Assembly: GCA_033875315.1 (NCBI GenBank)
Contig: JANRJG010000026.1
Span: 62,001 to 126,000, forward strand
Direction: 5' to 3'
DNA: 64,000 nt
Origin: Candidatus Methylacidiphilales bacterium
Lineage (GTDB): Bacteria; Verrucomicrobiota; Verrucomicrobiia; Methylacidiphilales; CAZTYG01
The notes under the pieces are model-generated. The model was not told the DNA's origin. It made no database searches and worked only from the letters and a program-made list of their open reading frames with translations. Made by a program: the position numbers and the translations under genes. Of this stretch, positions 54,631 to 62,802 are shown in pieces (positions within the stretch are counted from its first letter, which is position 1; every line of letters starts with the position of its first letter).

Positions 54631-55650
54631 TTACTGCTGTTGTTGCTGCTGCTGTTTCTGGATCTGGATTTCCTCCTCGAGGGAGGTGGTGGCGTGGGAA
54701 ATGTAGCTGGTGTAGATGGCCGAACCGATGGCGTTGAGCTTCTGCTGCAGTTCATCCAGATAATCGTGCAACCCCAGCCGGAGGACGTCGTCCAGGGTGC
54801 TGTAATTGAGTTCGGAAAGGAGACGCCCGGAAATGCGCTCGGCCTCCCGGGTGAAAGTGCCGGGAGTGCTGCCGGAAATGCTGCGCAGGGACTGGTCCAG
54901 GGTATTGGCGCAGTAACGGATGGAACGCGGGAAGCTGTCGTTGAAGATCAGCAGCTCCGCCACTTTCCAGGGGAGGATGTCGGTGCTGTAGGTCTGCTGG
55001 TAGGTTTCATAGGCGCTGCAGGAACGGAGCACCGCGGCCCATTGCACGGAATCGACGCTGGCCGCGGCTTCTCCGGCCACTTCCGCCTGGAGATTGTGGT
55101 ATTTGACATCCAGCAGCCGGGTGGTCTTGTCGGCACGCTCCAAGAAGAGGCCGGCGGTGAAAAACTGGCGGCGTTCATCCCGGGGCATGGTCGCGTTGGC
55201 CAGGCCTTGGACCAAATAGGAGCTTTGTTTGACCTCGCGGTAAAACGCGGTCGGGCTTTGTTTCCAGATTTTTTTGGCATCCCGGGCCCGGACAAAAAGG
55301 TAAAGCCGGTTGATCTCCTCCCACATTTCCTGGGAAATCTGGTCGCGCACACTACGGGCGTTTTCCCGCGCCGCCGTCACCGACATGAGGATGGAGTTGG
55401 GGTTCTTGGGATTGAAGGTCAGGAAGTCGGTCACGTTCGCGCTGTCGGCCTTCTTGTGCAGCTTGGCGAACAATTCCTCATCCCCCAGACTGACCACCAG
55501 CGGCTCCCAATGCTGCTTCAACGCCTTGTCATCCAGCTTCTGGTAATCGAGCAATAGCTGGAGGTTGACATCGACGATGCGGGCGATGTTCTCCGCCCGC
55601 TCGGTCTGGCGGGCCATCCAAAACAGGGAATCGGCTACACGCGACAGCAT
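54631..55650 (-). CDS. alpha-E domain protein (DUF403)
   Basis: A 339-residue all-helical protein beginning MLSRVADSLFWMARQTERAENIARIVDVN, the alpha-E family start. It continues with PTAFYREVKQSSYLVQGLANATMPRDERRQFFTAGLFLERADKTTRLLD and ends in a run of Gln residues. These proteins pair with the circularly permuted ATP-grasp enzyme encoded one base upstream and usually with a transglutaminase-like protein. The pair is thought to make or modify a peptide. The Gln tail is low-complexity. Confidence 0.9.
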   Translation of the reverse strand: MLSRVADSLFWMARQTERAENIARIVDVNLQLLLDYQKLDDKALKQHWEPLVVSLGDEELFAKLHKKADSANVTDFLTFNPKNPNSILMSVTAARENARSVRDQISQEMWEEINRLYLFVRARDAKKIWKQSPTAFYREVKQSSYLVQGLANATMPRDERRQFFTAGLFLERADKTTRLLDVKYHNLQAEVAGEAAASVDSVQWAAVLRSCSAYETYQQTYSTDILPWKVAELLIFNDSFPRSIRYCANTLDQSLRSISGSTPGTFTREAERISGRLLSELNYSTLDDVLRLGLHDYLDELQQKLNAIGSAIYTSYISHATTSLEEEIQIQKQQQQQQQ

Positions 55651-55651
55651 A

Positions 55652-57091
55652 TCATTCGTCTCCGAAAAGCACCCAGGTGTCCTTGCTGCCCCCGCCCTGG
55701 GAAGAATTGACCACCAGCGAACCCTTGCGCAGGGCCACCCGGGTCAGACCACCGGGCATGATACGCACTTTATCGCCATAAAGGATATAGGGACGGAGGT
55801 CGATGTGGCGGCCCTCGAAGACGCCGTCGGTGTAGGTGGGGTGGCGGGAAAGGGAGATCGTCGGCTGGGCGACGAAGTTGCGCGGTTCCTTGATGATCTT
55901 GTCGCGGAATTCTTTGAGTTCGGCCTTGGTCGCCTTGGGACCGATGATCATGCCGTAGCCCCCGGCCTCGTTGGCCGACTTGACCACGAGTTCGGGCAGG
56001 TGCTCGAGGACATACTTCATGTCCTGCTTTTCGTTGGGCAGGTAGGTGTCGACGTTCGGCAGGAGGGGCTCCTCTCCGAGGTAGAATTTGATCATGCGGG
56101 GGACAAAATAATACATCACCTTGTCGTCGGCCACGCCGGTGCCGATGGAGTTGGCCAGGCTGACGTTGCCCGCGCGATAGGCACTGACCAGGCCGGGCAC
56201 GCCGAGGGCCGAATCCTTGCGGAAGACCATCGGGTCGAGGAAGTCGTCGTCGATGCGGCGGTAAATGACGTCGACCTGTTCGAGCCCCTTGGTGGTGCGC
56301 ATGTAGACCTTGGCATCGCGGACCAGGAGGTCTCGCCCCTCGACGATCTCCACGCCCATCTGGCGGGCCAGGAAGCAATGCTCGAAGTAGGCGCTGTTAT
56401 AGATCCCCGGGGTCAGAACCACCACGGTCGGGTCGTCTTTGCCCCGAGGCGCGATGTGGCGGAGGGTGTGCAGAAGGTCGGCGGCGTAGGTATCCACCGG
56501 GCGGACGCCCATGCGGTCGAACAAATGCGGGAAGGCCCGTTTCATGGCCTGTCGGTTTTCCAGCACGTAGGATACCCCGGAAGGACAGCGGCCATTGTCC
56601 TCCAGGACAAGGTAACGCCCGTCATTGTCGCGGATCAGGTCGGTGCCACAGATGTGGATGTAGATGTCGCGGGGAACATTGCAGCCCATGAACTCGGGCC
56701 GGTAGTGCTTGGCGGAAAGCACGTATTCCGCCGGGATGATCCCCTCCTTGATGATGCGCTGCTCGTGGTAGATGTCCTTGAGGAAAAGGTTGAGGGCGGT
56801 GATGCGCTGGGTCAGACCCTTTTCCAGGAATTCCCATTCTTTGTTGGGAATGATGCGGGGAATGAGGTCGAAGGGAAAAATTCGCTCGGTCCCCTCCTCG
56901 TCCCCGTAGACCGTGAAGGTGATGCCCATGCGCAAGAAGGAAAGGTCCACCTCCTGTTGCTTGCGCTCGAAATCACGGCGGTTCAATTCCTTGAACCGTT
57001 CGAGAAGGGCACGGTAGTGGGGGCGCGGTTGCCCGGACTTGACGAACATCTCGTCGAAAAAACCTTCGGTGGCGTATTTGGAGAACAGCAT
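55652..57091 (-). CDS. circularly permuted ATP-grasp protein (DUF404/DUF407 type)
   Basis: From ATG 57091 the enzyme is 479 residues. Motifs include [57 protein letters not shown] and [14 protein letters not shown], with Arg/Asp/Glu for ATP and metal binding. It partners with the alpha-E protein. A transglutaminase-like third gene is not next to it. An upstream extension to 57310 overlaps the sugar isomerase gene and is rejected. Confidence 0.9.
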   Translation of the reverse strand: MLFSKYATEGFFDEMFVKSGQPRPHYRALLERFKELNRRDFERKQQEVDLSFLRMGITFTVYGDEEGTERIFPFDLIPRIIPNKEWEFLEKGLTQRITALNLFLKDIYHEQRIIKEGIIPAEYVLSAKHYRPEFMGCNVPRDIYIHICGTDLIRDNDGRYLVLEDNGRCPSGVSYVLENRQAMKRAFPHLFDRMGVRPVDTYAADLLHTLRHIAPRGKDDPTVVVLTPGIYNSAYFEHCFLARQMGVEIVEGRDLLVRDAKVYMRTTKGLEQVDVIYRRIDDDFLDPMVFRKDSALGVPGLVSAYRAGNVSLANSIGTGVADDKVMYYFVPRMIKFYLGEEPLLPNVDTYLPNEKQDMKYVLEHLPELVVKSANEAGGYGMIIGPKATKAELKEFRDKIIKEPRNFVAQPTISLSRHPTYTDGVFEGRHIDLRPYILYGDKVRIMPGGLTRVALRKGSLVVNSSQGGGSKDTWVLFGDE

Positions 57092-57183
57092 AGCTGGCGT
57101 CGCCGTATCCCCGGCAACGCTAGGAAACAAGCAGGAGGCGTTCCTGACAAGGGGAAAAGGTGGTTCTTTTGCCAACCCACATG

Positions 57184-57960
57184 CTACAGCCAGGATTGGA
57201 GCGCCTGCGCTTCCCTTTCCAAAATCGCCGGCTCGTCCCCTGGAACAAATTCCAAGAGCACGGGCACATCCCTTCCGCCCCCCCGCAAGGCCTCGAAACA
57301 GGGCTGCCATAAAGCCGCCCCCTCCGCCAGGGGAAGGCGCTGCTTCCCATCGGGCCAGTGGAAGACATGCACATGCTCCAAGAACGGCGCCAGATGTCGC
57401 AGGTCATTCAAACGGTCGGAAAGGCCCGTCCCATGCCGGGGCTGCCAAAGTGTCCGCAACGCAGGCTGGTCGGCCTCGGCCAGCAGTTTCAAAGTCGAGT
57501 CCAGATCATCCGTAAGCGTCCCGGCATGGAACTCCAATGCCACCCGCAAACCCTCGCCTCCGGCCCGTTCCGCCACCCGGCGGCATTCCCGCGCCACCCA
57601 GTCCCGGTAAGCCGCATCCGCCTGCGAAGAAGCCCGGGTGCCGGCCCAGATGCGGATCACCGGGGCCCCCAGGGCCCGGGCAGAAGCCAGCACCGAATCG
57701 AAGGAAAGCCCCTCCTGTTCACTGTGTCCGGCGCGGAAGTAGGAACCGTAGCACACCACGCCCAAACCCGCTTCCCGGGTGGCCTCCCCCACCGCCTTGG
57801 CGGTTTCGGTGTCCCCGTGCGGCACATGGATGTCCCCGCCCCATTCAATGCCGCGCAGACCGCAGCGTACCGCAGCCGACAGCACCTCCACCGCGTTCAA
57901 GGCACGGAAGGTCACCGACACCAAACCGGGGACCAGGGTCGCGGATGCTTCCACAGCCAC
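57184..57960 (-). CDS. sugar phosphate isomerase/epimerase (xylose isomerase-like TIM barrel)
   Basis: A 258-residue AP-endonuclease-2/xylose isomerase-like protein. [14 protein letters not shown] gives a Glu ligand, [14 protein letters not shown] a Glu and His, [19 protein letters not shown] His residues, and LLEFVPGD a Glu. Such enzymes epimerise or isomerise keto-sugars. No transport or kinase genes accompany it, so the substrate is open. It lies 3 bases after the transaldolase gene. Confidence 0.85.
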   Translation of the reverse strand: MAVEASATLVPGLVSVTFRALNAVEVLSAAVRCGLRGIEWGGDIHVPHGDTETAKAVGEATREAGLGVVCYGSYFRAGHSEQEGLSFDSVLASARALGAPVIRIWAGTRASSQADAAYRDWVARECRRVAERAGGEGLRVALEFHAGTLTDDLDSTLKLLAEADQPALRTLWQPRHGTGLSDRLNDLRHLAPFLEHVHVFHWPDGKQRLPLAEGAALWQPCFEALRGGGRDVPVLLEFVPGDEPAILEREAQALQSWL

Positions 57961-57963
57961 GGA

Positions 57964-58902
57964 TCAGCGGGCTTCCTGGATCATTTTCTCCAGTTTGACC
58001 GAGTCGACCGCGAATCCCCGGATGCCTTCGGAAAGCTTCTCTGTCGCCATCGCATCCTCGTTCATCATCCAACGGAAGGCTTTTTCATCGAGGCTGATTT
58101 TCTCGGCAGCGCTGGCCTTGGCCGCGTCCGCCGAAAGCTTGCGCGCCAGGGGTTCTTGGCTGTCCTTGAGTTCTTGGAGGAGGTTCGGACTGATGGTCAG
58201 CAGGTCGCAGCCGGCCAGTTCCTGGATCTCACCGATGTTGCGAAAGCTCGCACCCATGACCTCGGTCGGGTAGCCGAATTTTTTGTAGTAGTCGTAGATT
58301 TTGCGCACCGAGAGCACGCCGGGGTCTTCGGCGGGGGAGAAATCGCGCCCGGCGTTTTTCTTGTGCCAGTCCAGGATCCGACCGACGAACGGGGAAATGA
58401 GCTTGATCCCACCCTCGGCGCAGGCGATGGCCTGGGGCAGGGCGAAAAGCAGGGTCAGGTTGCAGTTGATGCCCTCTTTCTGGAGAACTTCCGCCGCTTT
58501 GATCCCCTCCCAAGTGGAAGCAATCTTGATCAGGACGCGCTTACGGTCGATGCCCGCTTTTTCATAAAGCGAAATCAATTGTCGGGCCTTGGCCACGTTG
58601 GCGGCGGAGTCAAAGGAAAGTCGCGCATCCACTTCGGTCGATACACGGCCCGGAACAATCTTGAGGATCTCCAACCCAAAGAGGATGAGCAAATGGTCGG
58701 TGATTGTTTCGATCGAGGCACCCGGGTTATCTTTGACGGCCTTGAGCAAGAGGGCTTTGTATTCCTCTTTCTGCACGGCCTTCAGAATGAGGGAAGGATT
58801 GGTCGTCGCATCCTGGGGCGCATAGGCCTTCATGGATTCGAAATCGCCGGTGTCGGCGACCACAGTGGTGAATGCTTTGAGTTGGTCGAGTTGATTGCTC
58901 AT
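57964..58902 (-). CDS. tal: transaldolase (class I)
   Basis: From ATG 58902 the enzyme is 312 residues, matching TalA/TalB. VVADTGDF and ATTNPSLIL open the barrel (Asp and Asn of the active site), and [19 protein letters not shown] contains the Schiff-base Lys. [29 protein letters not shown] follows. It links the pentose phosphate pathway to glycolysis. The much longer upstream frame to 59439 is not coding for this family and is rejected. Confidence 0.95.
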   Translation of the reverse strand: MSNQLDQLKAFTTVVADTGDFESMKAYAPQDATTNPSLILKAVQKEEYKALLLKAVKDNPGASIETITDHLLILFGLEILKIVPGRVSTEVDARLSFDSAANVAKARQLISLYEKAGIDRKRVLIKIASTWEGIKAAEVLQKEGINCNLTLLFALPQAIACAEGGIKLISPFVGRILDWHKKNAGRDFSPAEDPGVLSVRKIYDYYKKFGYPTEVMGASFRNIGEIQELAGCDLLTISPNLLQELKDSQEPLARKLSADAAKASAAEKISLDEKAFRWMMNEDAMATEKLSEGIRGFAVDSVKLEKMIQEAR

Positions 58903-59063
58903 AGAATGGGTTGTGGGATGGTGAAAGCGGGATCGTATTCCCGGGGGGAGTGAGCGGCAAACCCTTTTTTGGCCAAGTTCCCCCCAACCGTCGTCATCAA
59001 ACGGTCGCGGCGATCCAGCCGCAAGGGGATTGCAAGCCTTCGGAAGCCCGGCATCTTGACACC

Positions 59064-59303
59064 ATGAGCGCATTGCAAAACGTGCAGCGGGACTTGGCGG
59101 ATTATCTGAATGCCGTGGCCTCGGTGAAAAACCAGGGGAAAGACGAACTCGCCCGCGCGGTGATCGCCCTCGAGGCCCACAGCCGGAATCCCGACCCTTC
59201 CCTGCCGGGGCCGCTGAGGCATTACCTCGAATCACGCAGCTATCGCAAGGCCTGGGAATGGCTCCAGGGCCAGACCCCGGCCAAGGGTTCCTGCGGGAAC
59301 TAG
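59064..59303 (+). CDS. small hypothetical protein
   Basis: From ATG 59064 the protein is 79 residues, helical and charged: [38 protein letters not shown], then [16 protein letters not shown]. No family recognised. It is divergent from transaldolase (161 bases between starts). It precedes the non-coding stretch. Confidence 0.6.
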   Translation: MSALQNVQRDLADYLNAVASVKNQGKDELARAVIALEAHSRNPDPSLPGPLRHYLESRSYRKAWEWLQGQTPAKGSCGN

Positions 59304-59625
59304 GACGGGGGATTCCACCGCAGAGAGCGCGAGGGGCGAGAAGATCGAGGGGGTTGGTGACCTCCCAGTGATTCTCCATAGGGTTCATAGGTTCCTTAGG
59401 GCAAATACGGCGATTCACTGCAGCAGAAAGTCCGTTCAATCAGAAATCGATCCAAACCAAGCCCGGTTCGGGCCCTCGCAGTAAAAATCTTCCACGGTGA
59501 ACAACCGGTGTACAACTGGGAAATAGTTCCCCTAACCTGCTTGCCCTGTTTGATTTATAACCACAGGGCATTGAAGTAACTTATTCACAAGTGCTTGCCA
59601 TTAAACTACTTAGACAAAGTTTTTC
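59304..59625. other. intergenic stretch without a recognised gene
   Basis: No credible protein gene is seen. The first part has GA-rich, short repeated words (GCGCGAG, GGGCGAG) and near-repeats around 59392-59420 (CATAGGG, CATAGG, CTTAGGG). The second part (59500-59625) is AT-richer and holds several promoter-like hexamers, such as TTCACA at 59584 with TACTTA 17 bases on. It probably contains promoters for the structured RNA that follows. Confidence 0.5.
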
Positions 59626-59653
59626 TTGCCAAATCCATTGGTATTGCTACACA
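59626..59653 (+). promoter_or_regulatory. candidate promoter of the structured RNA
   Basis: TTGCCA (59626-59631), 16 bases, then TACACA (59648-59653). Transcription would begin near 59660, next to a TTCTT/AAGAA dyad at 59664-59676. Confidence 0.35.
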
Positions 59654-59659
59654 TGAACT

Positions 59660-60524
59660 TAGTTCTTTGAAAGAAAAGTCTGCCGGGAAACCGGCGGATG
59701 GGATAATCCCGGGTGACCGGGGAACGATCGGTGCCAGCTGGTGGCCCGGTCCCTCTGCACGGCCGAAAGGCACGGCGGCAGGCAACTTTCACCAGCCCCT
59801 CTGGAGGTGGTCGCACACCTCCAGCTCCTGCGAAATCAGGGGCTAGGCGGAAAGCCGTGGAACCGGCGAAGGCTGGTCCAAGAAACAACGGCGATCCGAG
59901 TGAGAACCCTGGCGTGTTTCGACGCCGGGGGGAACACAGTGACCCGGAGGGTCACGGTTGCTACTGTGCACCAGCACGGGGCGGTCGTCCCGGAGTTGAA
60001 CCAAACTCCACAAGATTCCAGCCACGGGCTGGAAAACGCAAGGGGACGGACGTGTCGGGGAGTGGGTCCGCCGGGCAAGGCGGACAAAACCTCCTGATTC
60101 CGGCAGCGCTACAAACGGCGCCGCCGGATGACGAATCGAAAAGCAACCTGAGAGTTAAGAGGTCAGACCCGTCATTCAGGGCCAACGTGCCGCCAAAAGC
60201 GGCAGCCGTCCCTGAAGAAACCGGTCCAGACGCGGAATCCGATCATTCGTCGGCGTGTCTGGACCCAGTTGGGCGAGCGAGCCGCCGGCAGGCGGCCACC
60301 GAACCCAGCCGAGAGGCCTCACTCAATAATCCCGCATGGGTGACCATCGGGACGGCCCTGCTACGAGGCCGGAGACTCCGCTTGCCGTGGAGAATAGCGT
60401 CGGGAAGCTGGCAGCCCACCGCAAGGTGGAGCGCCGAATGCCAGCCATCGGGAAAGAGCGCGTGGCGAACGCCCACCCCCACTTTTCAAACCCCCGGGAC
60501 CCACCATCCCGGGGGTTTCTTTTT
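59660..60524 (+). ncRNA. candidate large structured non-coding RNA (about 860 nt)
   Basis: No protein family fits this stretch. It is packed with strong hairpins: 59682-59686/59691-59695 (GAAA loop), 59801-59809/59816-59824, 59939-59945/59949-59955, 60066-60072/60079-60085, 60175-60181/60210-60216 enclosing 60188-60193/60199-60204, 60223-60231/60257-60265, and 60408-60413/60439-60444 enclosing 60416-60420/60425-60429 (GCAA loop). It ends in an intrinsic terminator. RNase P, tmRNA and group II intron signatures were looked for and not found. The 5' end is estimated. Confidence 0.6.
60488..60524 (+). terminator. intrinsic terminator of the structured RNA
   Basis: A 12-bp stem (60488-60499 with 60507-60518), a 7-base loop and a C-T5 tail (60519-60524). 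It is the strongest intrinsic terminator seen in the window and points to plus-strand transcription through the preceding region. Confidence 0.9.
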
Positions 60525-60597
60525 GCCCGGGTCGGCCGAAGATTCCCGCTGGCATCGCCCGCCGGCTGCCGCTATCTTCCGGTTTCTTCACACCACC

Positions 60598-61251
60598 ATG
60601 ATCGAAAAAATCATCCATTTCTTCAGCGTCGGCGGCGTCTTCATGATCCCCCTGATCGTGGCCTCCATCGTCTCCCTTTCCTTCATCCTCGAACGCGGCT
60701 TCGCCCTCCGCCGCTCCCTCATCCTCCCCGAGCCCCTCCTCAACGCCATCACCCGCCTCCGCATCGGTGCCTCCACCGACGAACTCGAACAATACGTGGC
60801 CTCAGGGGATTCGACCCTCTCCCGGCTGGTCCGCATTGCTTTGGAACACCTGCCCTGGAGCAAATCCGAAAACATGGAAGCCATCCAAACCCAGGCCCGC
60901 ACTGAAATCACCCGCATGGACCGAGGCCTCGTTGTATTGGAAATCGTCACCGGCATCGGCCCCCTCCTCGGCCTCCTCGGCACAGTCTCCGGCCTCATCT
61001 ACGTCTTCGCCGGCATCGGCTCCGACAAAATCGCCACCCAGGGCATCCTCATCGCCAAGGGGATCTCCGAGGCCCTCAACTGCACCGTTTTCGGCCTGGT
61101 CATCGCCATCCCCTCCCTCATCGCCCACAGCTACTACACGAAGAAAATCGAAGCCATGTCGGCGGAGATGGAGAGCGCCTGCATGGACCTCTTGACCAAG
61201 CTATACCTCAAGCCCGAGGCCCCGGTCCCCGGCAAAAACCCGGAGCCATGA
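60598..61251 (+). CDS. exbB: MotA/TolQ/ExbB-family proton channel
   Basis: From ATG 60598 the protein is 217 residues with three membrane helices: about 10-30, 115-140 (IVTGIGPLLGLLGTVSGLIYVF) and 155-180 (ISEALNCTVFGLVIAIPSLIAHSYY). These are the ExbB/TolQ signatures. With ExbD it forms the proton-driven engine for TonB or Tol. A TonB gene is not in view. A longer frame to 59713 runs through the structured RNA and is rejected. Confidence 0.92.
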   Translation: MIEKIIHFFSVGGVFMIPLIVASIVSLSFILERGFALRRSLILPEPLLNAITRLRIGASTDELEQYVASGDSTLSRLVRIALEHLPWSKSENMEAIQTQARTEITRMDRGLVVLEIVTGIGPLLGLLGTVSGLIYVFAGIGSDKIATQGILIAKGISEALNCTVFGLVIAIPSLIAHSYYTKKIEAMSAEMESACMDLLTKLYLKPEAPVPGKNPEP

Positions 61252-61255
61252 TCCC

Positions 61256-61675
61256 ATGCGGTTCTACACCCGCCAGCGCCGCCCCCTCGTCATCAACCTC
61301 GTCTCGTTGATGGACATCCTCACCATCCTCCTCCTCTTCTTCATCGTCACCACCACCTTCCGCAAGAACGAACCCGAGGTTCGGATCAACCTGCCGGAGT
61401 CGACCCAGGGCACCGAGGAAACGAAACCCACCGAGCCGGTCATCCTCTACGCCACCAAGGACCAGAAAATTTTCGTGGGCACCCGCGAGGTCCAGCTCGC
61501 CACCCTGACCACGGAGTTGAAACAGACCCAGAAAGAACTGGGCGCCCCGGTCTTCGCCCTCAAGGCCGACGAGGAAGTGCCCTTGGGCTTCTTCGTCAAA
61601 GTCATGGACGCCGCCAAGGAGGCCGGCCTATCCGATCTCTCCCTCTTCACCGAAAAACCGGGATCTAAGCCTTGA
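61256..61675 (+). CDS. exbD: ExbD/TolR-family biopolymer transport protein
   Basis: A 139-residue protein with one N-terminal helix (about 14-34, NLVSLMDILTILLLFFIV, with the proton-carrying Asp in LMDIL) and a periplasmic domain. It starts 4 bases after exbB and forms the second part of the motor. Length typical. The GxxExxY cassette begins right after its stop. Confidence 0.92.
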   Translation: MRFYTRQRRPLVINLVSLMDILTILLLFFIVTTTFRKNEPEVRINLPESTQGTEETKPTEPVILYATKDQKIFVGTREVQLATLTTELKQTQKELGAPVFALKADEEVPLGFFVKVMDAAKEAGLSDLSLFTEKPGSKP

Positions 61676-61677
61676 AC

Positions 61678-62146
61678 TTGAACAGGAGTTAACAGAGACA
61701 ACGGAGCAAGGCATGCATCCACTTTATCCCAAGGCCGCGGCCCTCACCGAGTCCGTCATTGGTGCTGCCATTGAGGTCCATCGGGAAACTGGCCCTGGCT
61801 TGATGGAATCCTATTACGAGCGTTGTTTGATCCATGAACTGCAGCTTCGCCATCTCACTTGCACCTCCCAAAAACGTGTGCAATTCACCTACAAGGGGTT
61901 GGTTATCGACGAACCTCTCCGTTTTGACATCCTCATCGAGGATTGCCTGCTGGTCGAAGCCAAAGCCGTTGAAACCGTTTTACCCATCCACAAAGCCCAA
62001 CTCATCACCTACATGAAACTTCTCAACATTCCCTTGGGCCTCCTGATCAACTTCCACGAAACCACCCTCAAGAAGGGCATTCACAGAATGATCCTCCCCG
62101 GAGCCAACCAACCCTGATTTGCCTTGCTCTGTTACCTCCTGTTCAA
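61678..62146. mobile_element. GxxExxY single-gene cassette bounded by inverted repeats
   Basis: The left arm 61678-61712 and right arm 62121-62146 are inverted copies: apart from a 9-base insertion in the left, 25 of 26 positions agree (TTGAACAGGAG... and ...GCAAGGC). They enclose exactly one gene, whose ATG follows the left arm directly. The arms match the ORF-less element at 44.4 kb. The cassette lies between exbD and def, whose starts and stops are intact. Confidence 0.6.
61713..62117 (+). CDS. GxxExxY-family protein
   Basis: A 134-residue protein of the GxxExxY family, defined by GPGLMESYYE near residue 28, preceded by TESVIGAAIEVHRETG. The rest resembles nuclease-like folds (PLRFDILIEDCLLVEAKAV with Asp, Glu and Lys; THKAQLITYMKLLNIPLGLLINF-like core). 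These single genes are scattered in many environmental genomes, and a PD-(D/E)xK-like nuclease role has been suggested by fold pattern, here by inference from Asp69, Glu78 and Lys80-type spacing. It sits inside an inverted-repeat cassette. Confidence 0.85.
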   Translation: MHPLYPKAAALTESVIGAAIEVHRETGPGLMESYYERCLIHELQLRHLTCTSQKRVQFTYKGLVIDEPLRFDILIEDCLLVEAKAVETVLPIHKAQLITYMKLLNIPLGLLINFHETTLKKGIHRMILPGANQP

Positions 62147-62152
62147 CTCCCC

Positions 62153-62707
62153 ATGATCCTCCCCATCATCCCCTACGGCCATGCGGTGCTCCGGAAAAAG
62201 GGCCGCACCGTCCCCGCCATCACCCCGGAAATCCGCCAATTGGTCGCTGACATGATCGAAACCATGCGCGCCGCCCACGGCGTAGGCCTGGCCGCCCAGC
62301 AGATCGGCCAGGACCTCCAGCTCTGCGTCATCGAAATCACCCCAGAAGTCAGCAAGGAGCGTCCTTCGCGCAAATGGGTCGATGGCAAGGAAACCGACCC
62401 CCACGAGCACATGCCCCTGGTTCTGGTCAACCCGGTCATCGAAATGACCAAGAAAAAAGAAACCGGACCCGAAGGCTGCCTCAGCTTCCCCGGACTCACC
62501 GCCGATATTGTCCGCGGTTACCGCGTGAAAGTGACCCACCAGGATCTGGAGGGAAAGACCCACACCTTCGAGGCTGCCGGCCTCCTCGGCCGCGCCGTAC
62601 AGCACGAATACGACCACCTCCAGGGCGTCCTCTTCATCGACCGCATGGACCCCGCCGACCGTGCGGAGTTGAAGGACGAAATCGAGGCTTTGCGGCGAAA
62701 CGATTGA
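62153..62707 (+). CDS. def: peptide deformylase
   Basis: A 184-residue metalloenzyme removing the N-formyl group from nascent proteins. All three motifs are present: GVGLAAQQIG (about 43-52), EGCLSFP with the metal Cys (about 107-113), and QHEYDHLQG with the two metal His and the catalytic Glu. An insertion between motifs 1 and 2 is somewhat long. It starts 6 bases after the right end of the GxxExxY cassette. Confidence 0.95.
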   Translation: MILPIIPYGHAVLRKKGRTVPAITPEIRQLVADMIETMRAAHGVGLAAQQIGQDLQLCVIEITPEVSKERPSRKWVDGKETDPHEHMPLVLVNPVIEMTKKKETGPEGCLSFPGLTADIVRGYRVKVTHQDLEGKTHTFEAAGLLGRAVQHEYDHLQGVLFIDRMDPADRAELKDEIEALRRND

Positions 62708-62802
62708 GAGGGGGTGACAGGCGGGTGAAGACCACCCTCCCGGGCTTGCCTCTTTCGTTCCTCTGTTGATCCGGAACACGCCCTGCTCCACCATCCTGCA
62801 AG

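Noticed and set aside
58903-59439. N-terminal extension of transaldolase
   Set aside because: Unlike the family. The ATG at 58902 gives the standard 312 residues.
59660-60524. RNase P RNA, tmRNA or a group II intron
   Set aside because: I looked for the RNase P GAGGAAAGTCC-type core, the tmRNA tag/acceptor ends and a group II domain V and found none. The identity stays open.
59713-60597. N-terminal extension of ExbB through the 59.7-60.5 kb region
   Set aside because: The extension has no ExbB similarity, is low in hydrophobic pattern and crosses a strong intrinsic terminator. The ATG at 60598 gives the normal family length.
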